The notes: generated by a model not told the origin, from the letters alone. 64,000 bases of DNA from Streptantibioticus ferralitis (GCF_029223525.1 NZ_JARHTQ010000006.1:62001-126000); one strand, 5' to 3'; counted from the stretch's first letter, positions 23,949 through 31,652 are shown. Numbers and translations are program-made.

Positions 23949-25435
23949 CGCGGGCTCCAGTACATGAACCGATGCGGTCCGATCGCCGGCATGTCGAACT
24001 CCTCGCCCAGGACCTGGAAACCGTGTCGTCGATAGAAATCAGCCGCGGAGCTACGGGCGTTGCACCAGACGGCACCCGCGCCGGCCAGCGCGGCATGGGT
24101 GAGCGCGGTCCGCAGCAGTGCGGCACCCGCGCCGGTGCCGCGTGCCGTCTCCAGGGTGGCCATGCCGCGCAGCCGCCAGCCGTGGCCCGGCAGCAGCCCC
24201 GGAACACTACGGTCCACGGGTGGATCCTCGGGGTAGAGCGAGGCGGCGCCGACCGGGCTGCCCGCGGCCAGTGCGGCGAAGTGCCGGACGCCGGGGTTGT
24301 CGTCCTCGGGGTAGGCGCAGGACGCGGCGGGTTGTCCGGGGCGCAGTACCTGGTGGCGGATCGGTCGGACGTCGTCGACCGGCACCGCCCGCACCCGCCA
24401 GCCGTGGGCCTCGGGATCGGGAAGATAGCCGGAGCCCGGCCGGTCGGGCAGTTGGACCCGGCCGACGCTGTCGAGGGTCAGCCCCTGGCCGGAGTCCACC
24501 GCGAGCAGGTCGACCACGTCGACGTCGAGGTGGTCGGCCAGGCCGCCGAGGTGCGCGGTGGCCGAGACACCCGCCGCGGACTCGAACATGCAGCCCAGCA
24601 TGGTGAGCAGACCGCGCTCCCTGGCGCTGTGCAGCATCGCCAGGGCGGGGGTGATGCCGCCCGCCTTCATCGGTTTGACGTTGATGCCGTGGAACGCCTC
24701 GGTGCAGGGGTCCAAGTCGGCGGGCGAGGTGATGGACTCGTCGGCGAGCACCGGCAGCGGACTGAGCCGCTTGAGCGTCCGCGCGTCCGCCCAGGCCTCC
24801 CGGGGGAAGGGCTGCTCGACCAGTCGCACACCGAGTTGCCGCATGTGCTCCAGCGCGGGCAGTGTCCTGGACAGCTCCCAGCCGCAGTTGCCGTCGACGT
24901 AGAACGGTGCGTCCGTGTGCTCGCGCAGTTCCTTGAGGATGGTCAGGTCCGCCGGGTCGGCGAGCTTGACCTTGTAGGCGTGCCAGCCCGGTCGCTCGTC
25001 CAGCTTGCGGGCCATCGCGTCGGGCTCGTCCAGCCCGATGCTGTAGCTGGAGCGCAGGCCGTGCGGCCGGTCCAGGCCGAGCGACCGCCACAGCGGCACG
25101 CCGAGCAGCCGGGCCCGCAGGTCGTGCACCGCGGTGTCGAGTGCGGCGAGCACGAAGGGGGATTCGGGAAGTTCGGCGACGAGGGTCCACCACACCGCCG
25201 AGGGGTCGTCCGGGCTGAGTCGGCCCAGCAGCGGGGCGATCCGGCGCAGGTCCGCGTGCATGCGGTCCAGGTCGGAGTTGTAGCGGTGGGTCATGAACGC
25301 CGACGCTTCGCCGAAGCCGCTGGTGCCGTCCTGCTCCAGCTCCACCACCACGGCGGGCTGCACCGGTATCGCCTCTCGGGCGGAGCGCCACACATGCCGC
25401 TGGGTGAGGCTGAGCTCGTGGACGGTGGCCCTCAT
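23945..25435 (-). CDS. Dipeptide epimerase-like enolase fused to GNAT
   Basis: A 496-aa two-domain protein. Residues 1-~340 are an enolase-superfamily barrel close to L-Ala-D/L-Glu epimerases. The Lys pair of YKVKL (155, 157), metal ligands in DGN (181), EQP (207) and ADES (232), and the opposite lysines of NVKPMKAGG (254, 257) are all present, so it should be active. Residues ~345-496 are a GNAT domain with RGMATLETARGTGAGAALLR (acetyl-CoA loop) and a YRRHGFQ end. Fusion of an epimerase to an N-acyltransferase is unusual and suggests epimerising and capping one amino acid or dipeptide. Confidence 0.88.
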   Translation of the reverse strand: MRATVHELSLTQRHVWRSAREAIPVQPAVVVELEQDGTSGFGEASAFMTHRYNSDLDRMHADLRRIAPLLGRLSPDDPSAVWWTLVAELPESPFVLAALDTAVHDLRARLLGVPLWRSLGLDRPHGLRSSYSIGLDEPDAMARKLDERPGWHAYKVKLADPADLTILKELREHTDAPFYVDGNCGWELSRTLPALEHMRQLGVRLVEQPFPREAWADARTLKRLSPLPVLADESITSPADLDPCTEAFHGINVKPMKAGGITPALAMLHSARERGLLTMLGCMFESAAGVSATAHLGGLADHLDVDVVDLLAVDSGQGLTLDSVGRVQLPDRPGSGYLPDPEAHGWRVRAVPVDDVRPIRHQVLRPGQPAASCAYPEDDNPGVRHFAALAAGSPVGAASLYPEDPPVDRSVPGLLPGHGWRLRGMATLETARGTGAGAALLRTALTHAALAGAGAVWCNARSSAADFYRRHGFQVLGEEFDMPAIGPHRFMYWSPR

Positions 25436-26742
25436 CGGGCGCCCGCCGACACCAACTCGGCTTCGCGGGAGAGGTGTTGGCCGGGGAACCAGGAGCCGAG
25501 GGCCGGGCGCAGGTCGTCGAACCATTCGGCGGTGGGATCGTAGGCGGCGAAGAACTGCCGTCCGACCAGTTCCGGGTCGCGGGCCTGGAGCAGCCGCAGC
25601 GCGAAGACGCGCTCCCCGGCGATCGTGCTGACGCCGTCGATCAGCACCTTGCCGGGAGCCGCGGACATCACCGGACCACGGGCGGTGCGGGCGAGCCCGG
25701 ACACCCCGCGGATGGCGTCGGTGTAGATCTGGAGCGCCTTGCCGAGCGGCACGCCGAAGTAACTGCGGGCACCGGTGTCGCGCTCGACGAACATGTAGTA
25801 CGGCAACACCCCCAGCTCGACCATGAGTTGCCACATCCGCGACCACACCGCGGCCTCGTCGTTCACATGCGCGACCAGCGGTGCCTGCGCGCGGATGACG
25901 GCTCCGGTGGCCCGGATACGGGCGATGGCCTCGCGCACGACCGGTGTCTCCAGCTCCCGGGGATGGGAGAAGTGCGCCATCACCGCGACATGGCGGCCCG
26001 CGGCGACACACCGCTCGAACAGGCGCAGCAGGTCGTCGGCGTCCGCGTCGGTGGTGAACCTGGCCGGCCAGTAGGAGAGGGCCTTGGTGCCGAACCGGAG
26101 TGTGCGGACTGTCTCCATGGCGGGGTCCAGCAGCGGTTCGATCCAGCGGCCCAGCACCTGGGTCTTCATGATCATCGGGTCGCCGCCGGTGAACAGGACG
26201 TCGGATGCCTCGGGGTGGTGGGCCAGGTAGGCCGTGAGCTGTGCGGGGTCGCGCAGCGCCTGGCGCAGTTCGGCGATGCCGACGAACTGCGCCCAGCGGA
26301 AGCAGTATCCGCAGTAGGAGTGGCAGGTCTGTCCCTGCGAGGGGAAGACCAGCACCGTCTCGGCGTACTTGTGCTGGAGTCCGTCGAGGCGGTGGCCGTC
26401 CAGCGTGGGGACGTTGGCCTCCAACTGGTCGCCCGGGTGCGGGTTGAGCAGTGCCTGGGCGTCGGCCGCGGCCTTGCGCAGCACCTCGCGCGGGGCATCG
26501 GTGTCGTGCAGGGCCGCGATGCCGTCGAAGACCTCCGGCGGCAGCATGTCGCGGTGCGGGAAGGTGAGCCGGAAGATCGCGTCGTCAGGGGCTGCCGACC
26601 AGTCGATGAGCTGGTCCGCGACGTACTCGTTCACCTTGAAGGGCAGTACGCAGGACACGACCCTGAGGTCACGCAGGTACTCGTCGGGCATCCCGCGGTC
26701 GCGGGCAAGGGCGGCCAGGCGTTCGTGGGAGAAGGTCTTCAT
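25432..26742 (-). CDS. KamA-family radical SAM enzyme
   Basis: A 436-aa relative of lysine 2,3-aminomutase. The [4Fe-4S] motif CHSYCGYC (Cys140, 144, 147) is intact, followed by VLFTGGDPMIMKT (SAM-binding) and RFGTKALSYWP. Where PLP-dependent aminomutases carry PGGGGK, this protein reads AAPGKVLID, so the glycine loop is missing though a lysine remains. It may be a PLP-less or altered aminomutase. I took the ATG at 26742; the frame extends to 26796. It overlaps the epimerase-GNAT gene by 4 nt and presumably makes a beta-amino acid or another rearranged residue. Confidence 0.87.
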   Translation of the reverse strand: MKTFSHERLAALARDRGMPDEYLRDLRVVSCVLPFKVNEYVADQLIDWSAAPDDAIFRLTFPHRDMLPPEVFDGIAALHDTDAPREVLRKAAADAQALLNPHPGDQLEANVPTLDGHRLDGLQHKYAETVLVFPSQGQTCHSYCGYCFRWAQFVGIAELRQALRDPAQLTAYLAHHPEASDVLFTGGDPMIMKTQVLGRWIEPLLDPAMETVRTLRFGTKALSYWPARFTTDADADDLLRLFERCVAAGRHVAVMAHFSHPRELETPVVREAIARIRATGAVIRAQAPLVAHVNDEAAVWSRMWQLMVELGVLPYYMFVERDTGARSYFGVPLGKALQIYTDAIRGVSGLARTARGPVMSAAPGKVLIDGVSTIAGERVFALRLLQARDPELVGRQFFAAYDPTAEWFDDLRPALGSWFPGQHLSREAELVSAGAR

Positions 26743-26820
26743 CCGAAGTCGCCTCAGATCGTTGATCACGGTCGTCGGTGACGGACACACCGCCACGTCG
26801 TGACCTTGGTGGGACGGTGC

Positions 26821-27855
26821 TCAGGCGGAGATGTGCGACCTGGACCAGTCGAAGTCCACCTGGTCGGTCACACCCATCTGTTCGACCAGCTTGTGCAGGC
26901 CGGTGTAGTCGCGGACCAGCCGCTTGCGTCCCGACTCGGCCTGGCAGTCGGCCAGCATCTCGTGTCCGCCGGCGACACCGGCCAGGTCCATGATCCGGTG
27001 CCAGGTGGTGTAGTCGTTGGTGACGAAGGCGTCGAGGCCCTCCATCAGCATGTCCAGGAAGTACCGGCGCCGGGTCTGGTCCAGCTTCTCGTACACCACC
27101 TCCGCGAGGACGGCCGAGATCGAGGCGTGGCAGTACTCGTCGCGGTTGTGCAGCTTGGCCGTTGTGCTGTTGATCGACTGGATCTCGGTGTCGTCCGCGA
27201 GCAGGTCAAGGTAGGCGTTGATGGAGATCTCGGAGACCGTGGCGAACGCCAGCGTGGTCAACGACCGCTGCCAGCGTTCCCCTGCGGCGTCCCGCAGTTG
27301 CTGATGCATACGGGCCGTGTGTGACATCGGCAGGTCGGTGTCCAGCATGGCCCGGCCGCGGCGTCGACGGGTCACCGCGCTGGCGTTGAGGTGCATCAGG
27401 GTGTGGTATTGCTCGTCGACCATCGCCTGTGCCAGGGACAGGTTGAGGGCCTCACCGCTCAGGGCGGGATACTCCCCCTCCATGACCAGTGCGAAGGCGG
27501 GGTTGGCCACCTTCTGCTCGGCCATCACGGTGTGCCGGTTGTACGCGATCCACGCCCAGCTGAGCACTTCGGAGCGCTTCTCCGGGTCGAGCGCCTGGTA
27601 CGTCGGGTGGTCGTGGAAAGGCAGGATGCCCTCGGGGTAGTCGGGGCGCTCCAGCTCGAACAGCTCGTCCAGGTCGGGCTCGTCCCGCTTGACCGTGGCG
27701 CGGCGGTGCCAGTTGCCCACCAGGCGCCGGATGACGGCGTGCTCTACCGGGTCGTCCGGGTCGTGGCGCGGCACACCGGGCGGAAACGTTGTTTCCGAAG
27801 AGTCCTCGGGCGAGATCTCGCTGGGGTTGTCGGTGGTCACAAGGTCACCGTTCAT
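26821..27855 (-). CDS. AurF-type diiron oxygenase
   Basis: A 344-aa member of the p-aminobenzoate N-oxygenase family (PF11583), which oxidises amines to hydroxylamine, nitroso or nitro groups. Diiron ligands are visible in order: Glu of AYNRHTVMAEQKV, Glu and His of VDEQYHTLMH, Glu of VSEISINAYLDLL, and His, Glu, His of HNRDEYCHASI. Family length is normal. It sits between the 2-oxoglutarate oxygenase gene (45 bp) and the radical SAM gene (78 bp). It suggests an N-O or N-N containing product, but some family members do other oxidations. Confidence 0.88.
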   Translation of the reverse strand: MNGDLVTTDNPSEISPEDSSETTFPPGVPRHDPDDPVEHAVIRRLVGNWHRRATVKRDEPDLDELFELERPDYPEGILPFHDHPTYQALDPEKRSEVLSWAWIAYNRHTVMAEQKVANPAFALVMEGEYPALSGEALNLSLAQAMVDEQYHTLMHLNASAVTRRRRGRAMLDTDLPMSHTARMHQQLRDAAGERWQRSLTTLAFATVSEISINAYLDLLADDTEIQSINSTTAKLHNRDEYCHASISAVLAEVVYEKLDQTRRRYFLDMLMEGLDAFVTNDYTTWHRIMDLAGVAGGHEMLADCQAESGRKRLVRDYTGLHKLVEQMGVTDQVDFDWSRSHISA

Positions 27856-27900
27856 GGCGTTCCTTCACGGGGGAGCTGGGTGGTCGGCGGTGCTCGTGGC

Positions 27901-28629
27901 TCAGCGGCCGTCTGCCAGCCAGTAGCGGGTGAGATGGCGCCGTACGTCGGTGTAGGACGAGCGGGCGTGCAGCATCCGCTGGTTGTCCCAGACCAGGACG
28001 GAGTCCTCGGGTATGAGGACCGACACCTTGTGCTCGCGGAAGAACGCCTCGGCCTGATGGGCCAATTCGATGCCCGCAGCGCCCAACGGCAGCTCTTCGG
28101 GCCGTACTTCGGCGTCCAACGACGGGTCGTAGTGGCCCGCGGTGAGCAGGTTGTAGCTGAACCTGACGATCTCCCGGCCCGCTGCGGTGCGTTCCACGGC
28201 GGGACGGCGTACGCCGGAGCTGCCGGTCCCGCCGGTGTTGTGGCCCACCCAGTCGACGGTCCGCTCGTACACCAGACGGCGGTCGGCCTCGCCCAGTTGT
28301 GCCACGAACGCGCGGGCGTCGGCGAGTTCGGTGTGGCCGCTGCCGCACTTCGCCTGGACCCGGCAGTGCAGGGCGAGGTAGCGCGGCGGCGGGTTCCAGC
28401 CTGGGGCCTCGGTGTGCACCAGGATGGTGTTGGTGCTCTTGGAGTACCTGCGTCCCTCGAAGCCCGGGGCGGCCTTCACCTGGTGGCGCAGTGCTCCGTC
28501 GTACTGCGGGATGGGCTCGCCGAGTTGCCGTAGCGCCTCGGCTGCCTGGTCGTCGGTGCTGATGCCGTCAAGGAGGGTGTAGCCCTGCTCGACGAGTTCC
28601 TTGATGTGCACGTCAACGGTGGTGCTCAT
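27901..28629 (-). CDS. TauD/TfdA-type Fe(II)/2-oxoglutarate oxygenase
   Basis: A 242-aa oxygenase. The metal triad is HTE (His72, Glu74) and the distal His221 in QRMLHARSSYTD; the 2-oxoglutarate arginine is in RRHLTRYWL (231 or 235). Glu instead of Asp in the HxD/E motif is found in the clavaminate-synthase branch. It is shorter than TauD (~280), with a trimmed N-terminus. ATG at 28629. A likely role is hydroxylation of a free or peptide-bound amino acid. A CGTGG x5 tandem repeat lies 39-63 bp upstream. Confidence 0.88.
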   Translation of the reverse strand: MSTTVDVHIKELVEQGYTLLDGISTDDQAAEALRQLGEPIPQYDGALRHQVKAAPGFEGRRYSKSTNTILVHTEAPGWNPPPRYLALHCRVQAKCGSGHTELADARAFVAQLGEADRRLVYERTVDWVGHNTGGTGSSGVRRPAVERTAAGREIVRFSYNLLTAGHYDPSLDAEVRPEELPLGAAGIELAHQAEAFFREHKVSVLIPEDSVLVWDNQRMLHARSSYTDVRRHLTRYWLADGR

Positions 28630-28667
28630 GGCGATACTCCGTTCTCCTCGCGCGGTTCCGGCGTCGC

Positions 28668-28692
28668 CGTGGCGTGGCGTGGCGTGGCGTGG
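28668..28692 (+). repeat. Tandem repeat CGTGG x5
   Basis: Five exact head-to-tail copies of CGTGG in the gap between the small peptide gene and the oxygenase gene, where a leader or secondary promoter would be. It could vary in copy number by slippage. Confidence 0.85.
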
Positions 28693-28781
28693 ACGGCCGG
28701 GCCGGAAGGGGGGTCGTGGAACGCGCCGCCCGCAGCGGGTGGCGCAGCCGGACAGGAGTTGCCGTACCGGGCCGCGGTGTC

Positions 28782-28985
28782 CTAGCCCCAGCCGGTGTCC
28801 CTGACCGTCACCTGGTGGGAGGCCGCTGACGGTGCCGTCGCCCCCCAGCCGGTGTCGGCGAGGGATCGGGATGAGCCGTGCCGCGCGGACAGGCCGGAGC
28901 CGGCCGGGCCGCCTGCCGTCTGTAAGCCGCCGACGACCACGGCCAGGAGGGGGAGTGCCGAGAGCCACAGCTTGGTGCTGTTCAT
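28782..28985 (-). CDS. Small secreted-looking peptide with repeated DTGWG
   Basis: A 67-aa protein. Residues 1-25 look like a signal peptide (MNSTKLWLSALPLLAVVVGG). The rest is small, polar and Gly/Ser/Ala rich, and contains the motif DTGWG twice: ADTGWGA at 43-49 and RDTGWG as the very C-terminus (62-67). There are no cysteines. It is first in the direction of the biosynthetic operon and divergent from the LuxR gene. A GGAGA lies 12 nt before the ATG; a longer frame back to 29102 is less likely. It may be a pheromone, RiPP precursor or secreted factor; none is proven. Confidence 0.65.
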   Translation of the reverse strand: MNSTKLWLSALPLLAVVVGGLQTAGGPAGSGLSARHGSSRSLADTGWGATAPSAASHQVTVRDTGWG

Positions 28986-29116
28986 GGATGCCCGTCTCTC
29001 CATCGGATGTGGGGTTGCGAAGTGGGGTCCGGCATCGACGGAGTCCAGCCGTCCGTATACCGGCCCGCTTGCGAGTCTGCCGCCGTCCGGGCCGTCGCTC
29101 ATTGATCTTCATGGGG

Positions 29117-29141
29117 CAGGATGGTGAAGTGCAGCATCCTG
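29117..29141. promoter_or_regulatory. Candidate regulator-binding dyad
   Basis: Inverted repeat CAGGAT-N13-ATCCTG in the 174-bp divergent gap, 19-43 bp before the LuxR gene's start codon. A flanking CTTCA...TGAAG adds symmetry. Position fits a site for the LuxR-type protein controlling itself and the peptide operon; inferred. Confidence 0.4.
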
Positions 29142-29159
29142 AACAGGGGACAGAAGGGT

Positions 29160-30197
29160 ATGGACCATCCCATAGACGAACAGCGTGAGTTGTCCGCGGC
29201 CCGCGAGGCGATGGCGGTGATCTACAAGGCCGTGCTGCTGAACGGCCCTGCGGCCGCCGAGGAGTTGTTACGACTGCCGGGAACGGCTCCCGCGGCGGCG
29301 AAGGCGGGGCTGGACCAACTGCGGGCTCTCCAGCTGCTGTACCCGCTGCCGGGCAAGCCCGACTTCCTCGGCGCCGCCAGTCCTCTGGTGGCCGAGTCAC
29401 GGGTCATCGCACCACTGCAGGACGAGGTCAGCGCGCTGCAGTACCGACTGCGCCAGGCCTACGCCCAACTGGAGCCGCTGCAGGCCATCCACGACCTGGT
29501 GCGGGACGCCCGTACCGACGCCCAGGGACTGGTTCCGCTGGAGGATCCGGCGGAGATCACCTCCGCCCTGGAGGCCGCCGCCCGCTCCTGCGAACACGAG
29601 GTGCTCACCGCGCAGCCCGGCGGCCCGCGTTCGGAGAAGGTGCTGGAGTCGGCGCTGCCCCGGGACATCGCGATGCTCTCCCGTGGCGTACGGATGCGGA
29701 CCATCTACCAGCACAGCGCACGGTTCAGCCTGCCCACCCAGGCATATGTGGAACGGGTGTCCGGCCTCGGCTGCCAGGTGCGGACACTCGACGAGTTCTT
29801 CCGCCGACTGCTCGTCTTCGACCGCCGAACGGCGTTCATCCCCGACGCCGACGACGACGCCAAGGCGGTCCTCATCCGCCAGCCGTCGGTGGTCGCCTTC
29901 CTGGCCGACTCCTTCCTACGGGCGTGGGACTCGGCGCTCCCGTTCACCTCCGCCTACGAGAACCGGGCGAACAAGGCGGTCTCCTCCGCCATGCAACGAT
30001 CCATCGCCCGACTGATGCTCTCCGAGGACAAGGACAGCGCCATCGCCCGGCGACTGGGCATCAGCGAACGCACCTGCCGAGCACACATCGCCAAGATCAT
30101 GAAACATCTGGGTGCCCGAAACCGCACACACCTGGGCTACCTACTGGCCACGGCGGAGCCGTACGTCCTGGAATCCATGACCGACGAGCCACTGTGA
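29160..30197 (+). CDS. LuxR-type regulator with TrmB-like N-terminus
   Basis: A 345-aa transcription factor. The N-terminal ~70 residues (AVIYKAVLLNGPAAAEELLR) look like a TrmB/winged-helix unit. The middle has a phospholipase-D-like TrmB sensor region (GGPRSEKVLESALPRDIAML), and the C-terminus is a LuxR helix-turn-helix (DSAIARRLGISERTCRAHIA, then KIMKHLGARNR). The start at 29160 has AGGGGA 9 nt upstream. Codon 37 is a TTA leucine (29268-29270), predicting bldA control. It is divergent from the DTGWG peptide gene and is the likely pathway-specific activator. Confidence 0.88.
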   Translation: MDHPIDEQRELSAAREAMAVIYKAVLLNGPAAAEELLRLPGTAPAAAKAGLDQLRALQLLYPLPGKPDFLGAASPLVAESRVIAPLQDEVSALQYRLRQAYAQLEPLQAIHDLVRDARTDAQGLVPLEDPAEITSALEAAARSCEHEVLTAQPGGPRSEKVLESALPRDIAMLSRGVRMRTIYQHSARFSLPTQAYVERVSGLGCQVRTLDEFFRRLLVFDRRTAFIPDADDDAKAVLIRQPSVVAFLADSFLRAWDSALPFTSAYENRANKAVSSAMQRSIARLMLSEDKDSAIARRLGISERTCRAHIAKIMKHLGARNRTHLGYLLATAEPYVLESMTDEPL

Positions 30198-30659
30198 GGC
30201 GGGCGCGCCCGCGGGCGCTGAAGAAGGCTCCTGGCCGCGCATGAACTGACCTGACGCTTGCCGGCGACGCCGGTACGGGCTGAGAGTCCGGGCGTCGGGA
30301 AGGGCGGTGGTGGCGCGGGCCGTCGCCGCCCTCGTTTTCGACAGGTGCCGCGGCCGCTACCCGCCCTCGCCGAAAATCCACTTCAGGAGCGACTCGTTGC
30401 CCGGCGGTGACGAACCGTACGTACTCTGGAGACACCCACACACCGCCGGCACACTCCGTACGCTTCAGACGCGAAGGTTCCTTGACTCGAACTCGGCAGC
30501 CTGATGGGTTGTCAGCTAGCCCGGCGAGGAGTCGGCAGCAGGCCCGTCAGCGGGCGCCCACAGACGCGCTGGACCACCGAGATCACGAACGCAGAACAGA
30601 CCACGACCTGCGAAGACGCAAGTCACGGCCGCGGTCCCCGAGCCAGGGTGGAGGCCCCC
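30198..30659. other. Intergenic region before dhaK
   Basis: No convincing gene. It contains a weak palindrome at 30199-30212, a CGACGCC/GGCGTCG dyad at 30265-30297, the terminator at 30302-30331, and presumably the dhaKLM promoter in the lower-GC part around 30370-30500, which I could not pin down. Confidence 0.5.
30302..30331 (+). terminator. Terminator after LuxR gene
   Basis: GGGCGG...CCGCCC stem extended by wobble pairs to about 12 bp with a ~6-nt loop, followed by TCGTTTTC. It lies 105 nt past the LuxR stop codon. Confidence 0.5.
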
Positions 30660-31652
30660 ATGAAGATGCTGATCAACGTGCCGGAGACGGTGGTCGCCGA
30701 CGGGTTGCGGGGGCTGGCCGCCGCGCACCCGGAGTTGACGGTGGATGTGGACAACCGCGTGGTGGTGCGGCGCGACGCGCCGGTCAACGGCAAGGTGGCG
30801 CTGGTCTCCGGCGGTGGCAGCGGGCACGAACCACTGCACTCCGGGTTCGTTGGCCGCGGGATGCTGGACGCCGCGTGCCCGGGCGAGGTCTTCACCTCGC
30901 CCGTACCCGACCAGATGGCGCGTGCCGCGGCCGCCGTGGACAGCGGGGCCGGGGTGCTGTTCGTGGTCAAGAACTACACCGGCGACGTCCTCAACTTCGA
31001 CATGGCCGAGGAGCTCGCCGAGGACGAGGGCATCCAGGTCACCAAGGTCATCGTCAACGACGATGTCGCGGTCACCGACAGCCTCTACACGGCAGGCAGG
31101 CGCGGCACCGGCGGCACACTGTTCGTCGAGCGGCTGGCGGGCGCCGCCGCCGAGGAGGGCGCACCGCTCGACCGGGTCGCCGCCCTCGCCCGCCGGGTCA
31201 ATGACCGCTGCCGCAGCTTCGGCGTGGCGCTGAGCGCCTGCTCCACCCCGGCCAAGGGCAGCCCCACCTTCGATCTGCCGCCCGGTGAGCTGGAGTTGGG
31301 CATCGGCATCCATGGCGAGCCGGGCCGTGAGCGCCGCGCGATGATGACCTCCGGGGAGATCGCGGATGCCGCCGTCGAGGCCGTGGTGGCCGACCTGAAT
31401 CCGGACGGTCCGGTGTTCGTGCTGGTCAACGGAATGGGCGGCACCCCACTGCTTGAGCTGTACGGCTTCAACGCCGAGGTGCAGCGGGCGCTGGGTGAGC
31501 GCGGAGTGCCGGTGGTGCGCACCCTCGTCGGCAACTACGTCACCTCGCTCGACATGGCAGGCGCCTCGGTCACGCTGTGTCTGGCCGACGACGAACTGCT
31601 GCGACTGTGGGACACACCGGTGCGTACGCCCGCGCTGCGCTGGGGCTGCTGA
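30660..31652 (+). CDS. dhaK: Dihydroxyacetone kinase subunit DhaK
   Basis: A 330-aa substrate-binding subunit of PEP-dependent dihydroxyacetone kinase. GGGSGHEPLHSGFVGRG (51-67) and His218 in GIGIHGEPG, which binds dihydroxyacetone covalently as a hemiaminal, fall exactly at the residue numbers known from E. coli. I chose the ATG at 30660 with GGAGG 5 nt before it. First gene of dhaKLM; the product is dihydroxyacetone phosphate, feeding glycolysis. Confidence 0.96.
   Translation: MKMLINVPETVVADGLRGLAAAHPELTVDVDNRVVVRRDAPVNGKVALVSGGGSGHEPLHSGFVGRGMLDAACPGEVFTSPVPDQMARAAAAVDSGAGVLFVVKNYTGDVLNFDMAEELAEDEGIQVTKVIVNDDVAVTDSLYTAGRRGTGGTLFVERLAGAAAEEGAPLDRVAALARRVNDRCRSFGVALSACSTPAKGSPTFDLPPGELELGIGIHGEPGRERRAMMTSGEIADAAVEAVVADLNPDGPVFVLVNGMGGTPLLELYGFNAEVQRALGERGVPVVRTLVGNYVTSLDMAGASVTLCLADDELLRLWDTPVRTPALRWGC

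Noticed and set aside
19464-24207. Several long frames antisense to, or in other frames of, the operon (for example 21796-23517 plus)
   Set aside because: No domain or ribosome site, and the opposite strand has continuous, motif-rich genes.
11620-28629. Classical NRPS cluster
   Set aside because: Only one free adenylation domain is present; no condensation, carrier or thioesterase domain was found, so peptide bonds must be made otherwise.
26821-28629. Identity as a negamycin cluster, because of aminomutase, oxygenase and ligase genes
   Set aside because: No CreD/CreE-type nitrite genes or haem N-N forming enzyme are visible, and the aminomutase lacks the PLP loop.
28782-28985. Lanthipeptide or lasso precursor
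   Set aside because: No cysteine in the peptide and no LanB/C/M, lasso cyclase or leader peptidase gene nearby.
30241-30300. GGGCTGAGAG before dhaK, resembling part of a TPP riboswitch
   Set aside because: The other conserved TPP parts (the CUGAU and UAAUGCCAGCG segments) are absent and the downstream genes are not thiamine genes.
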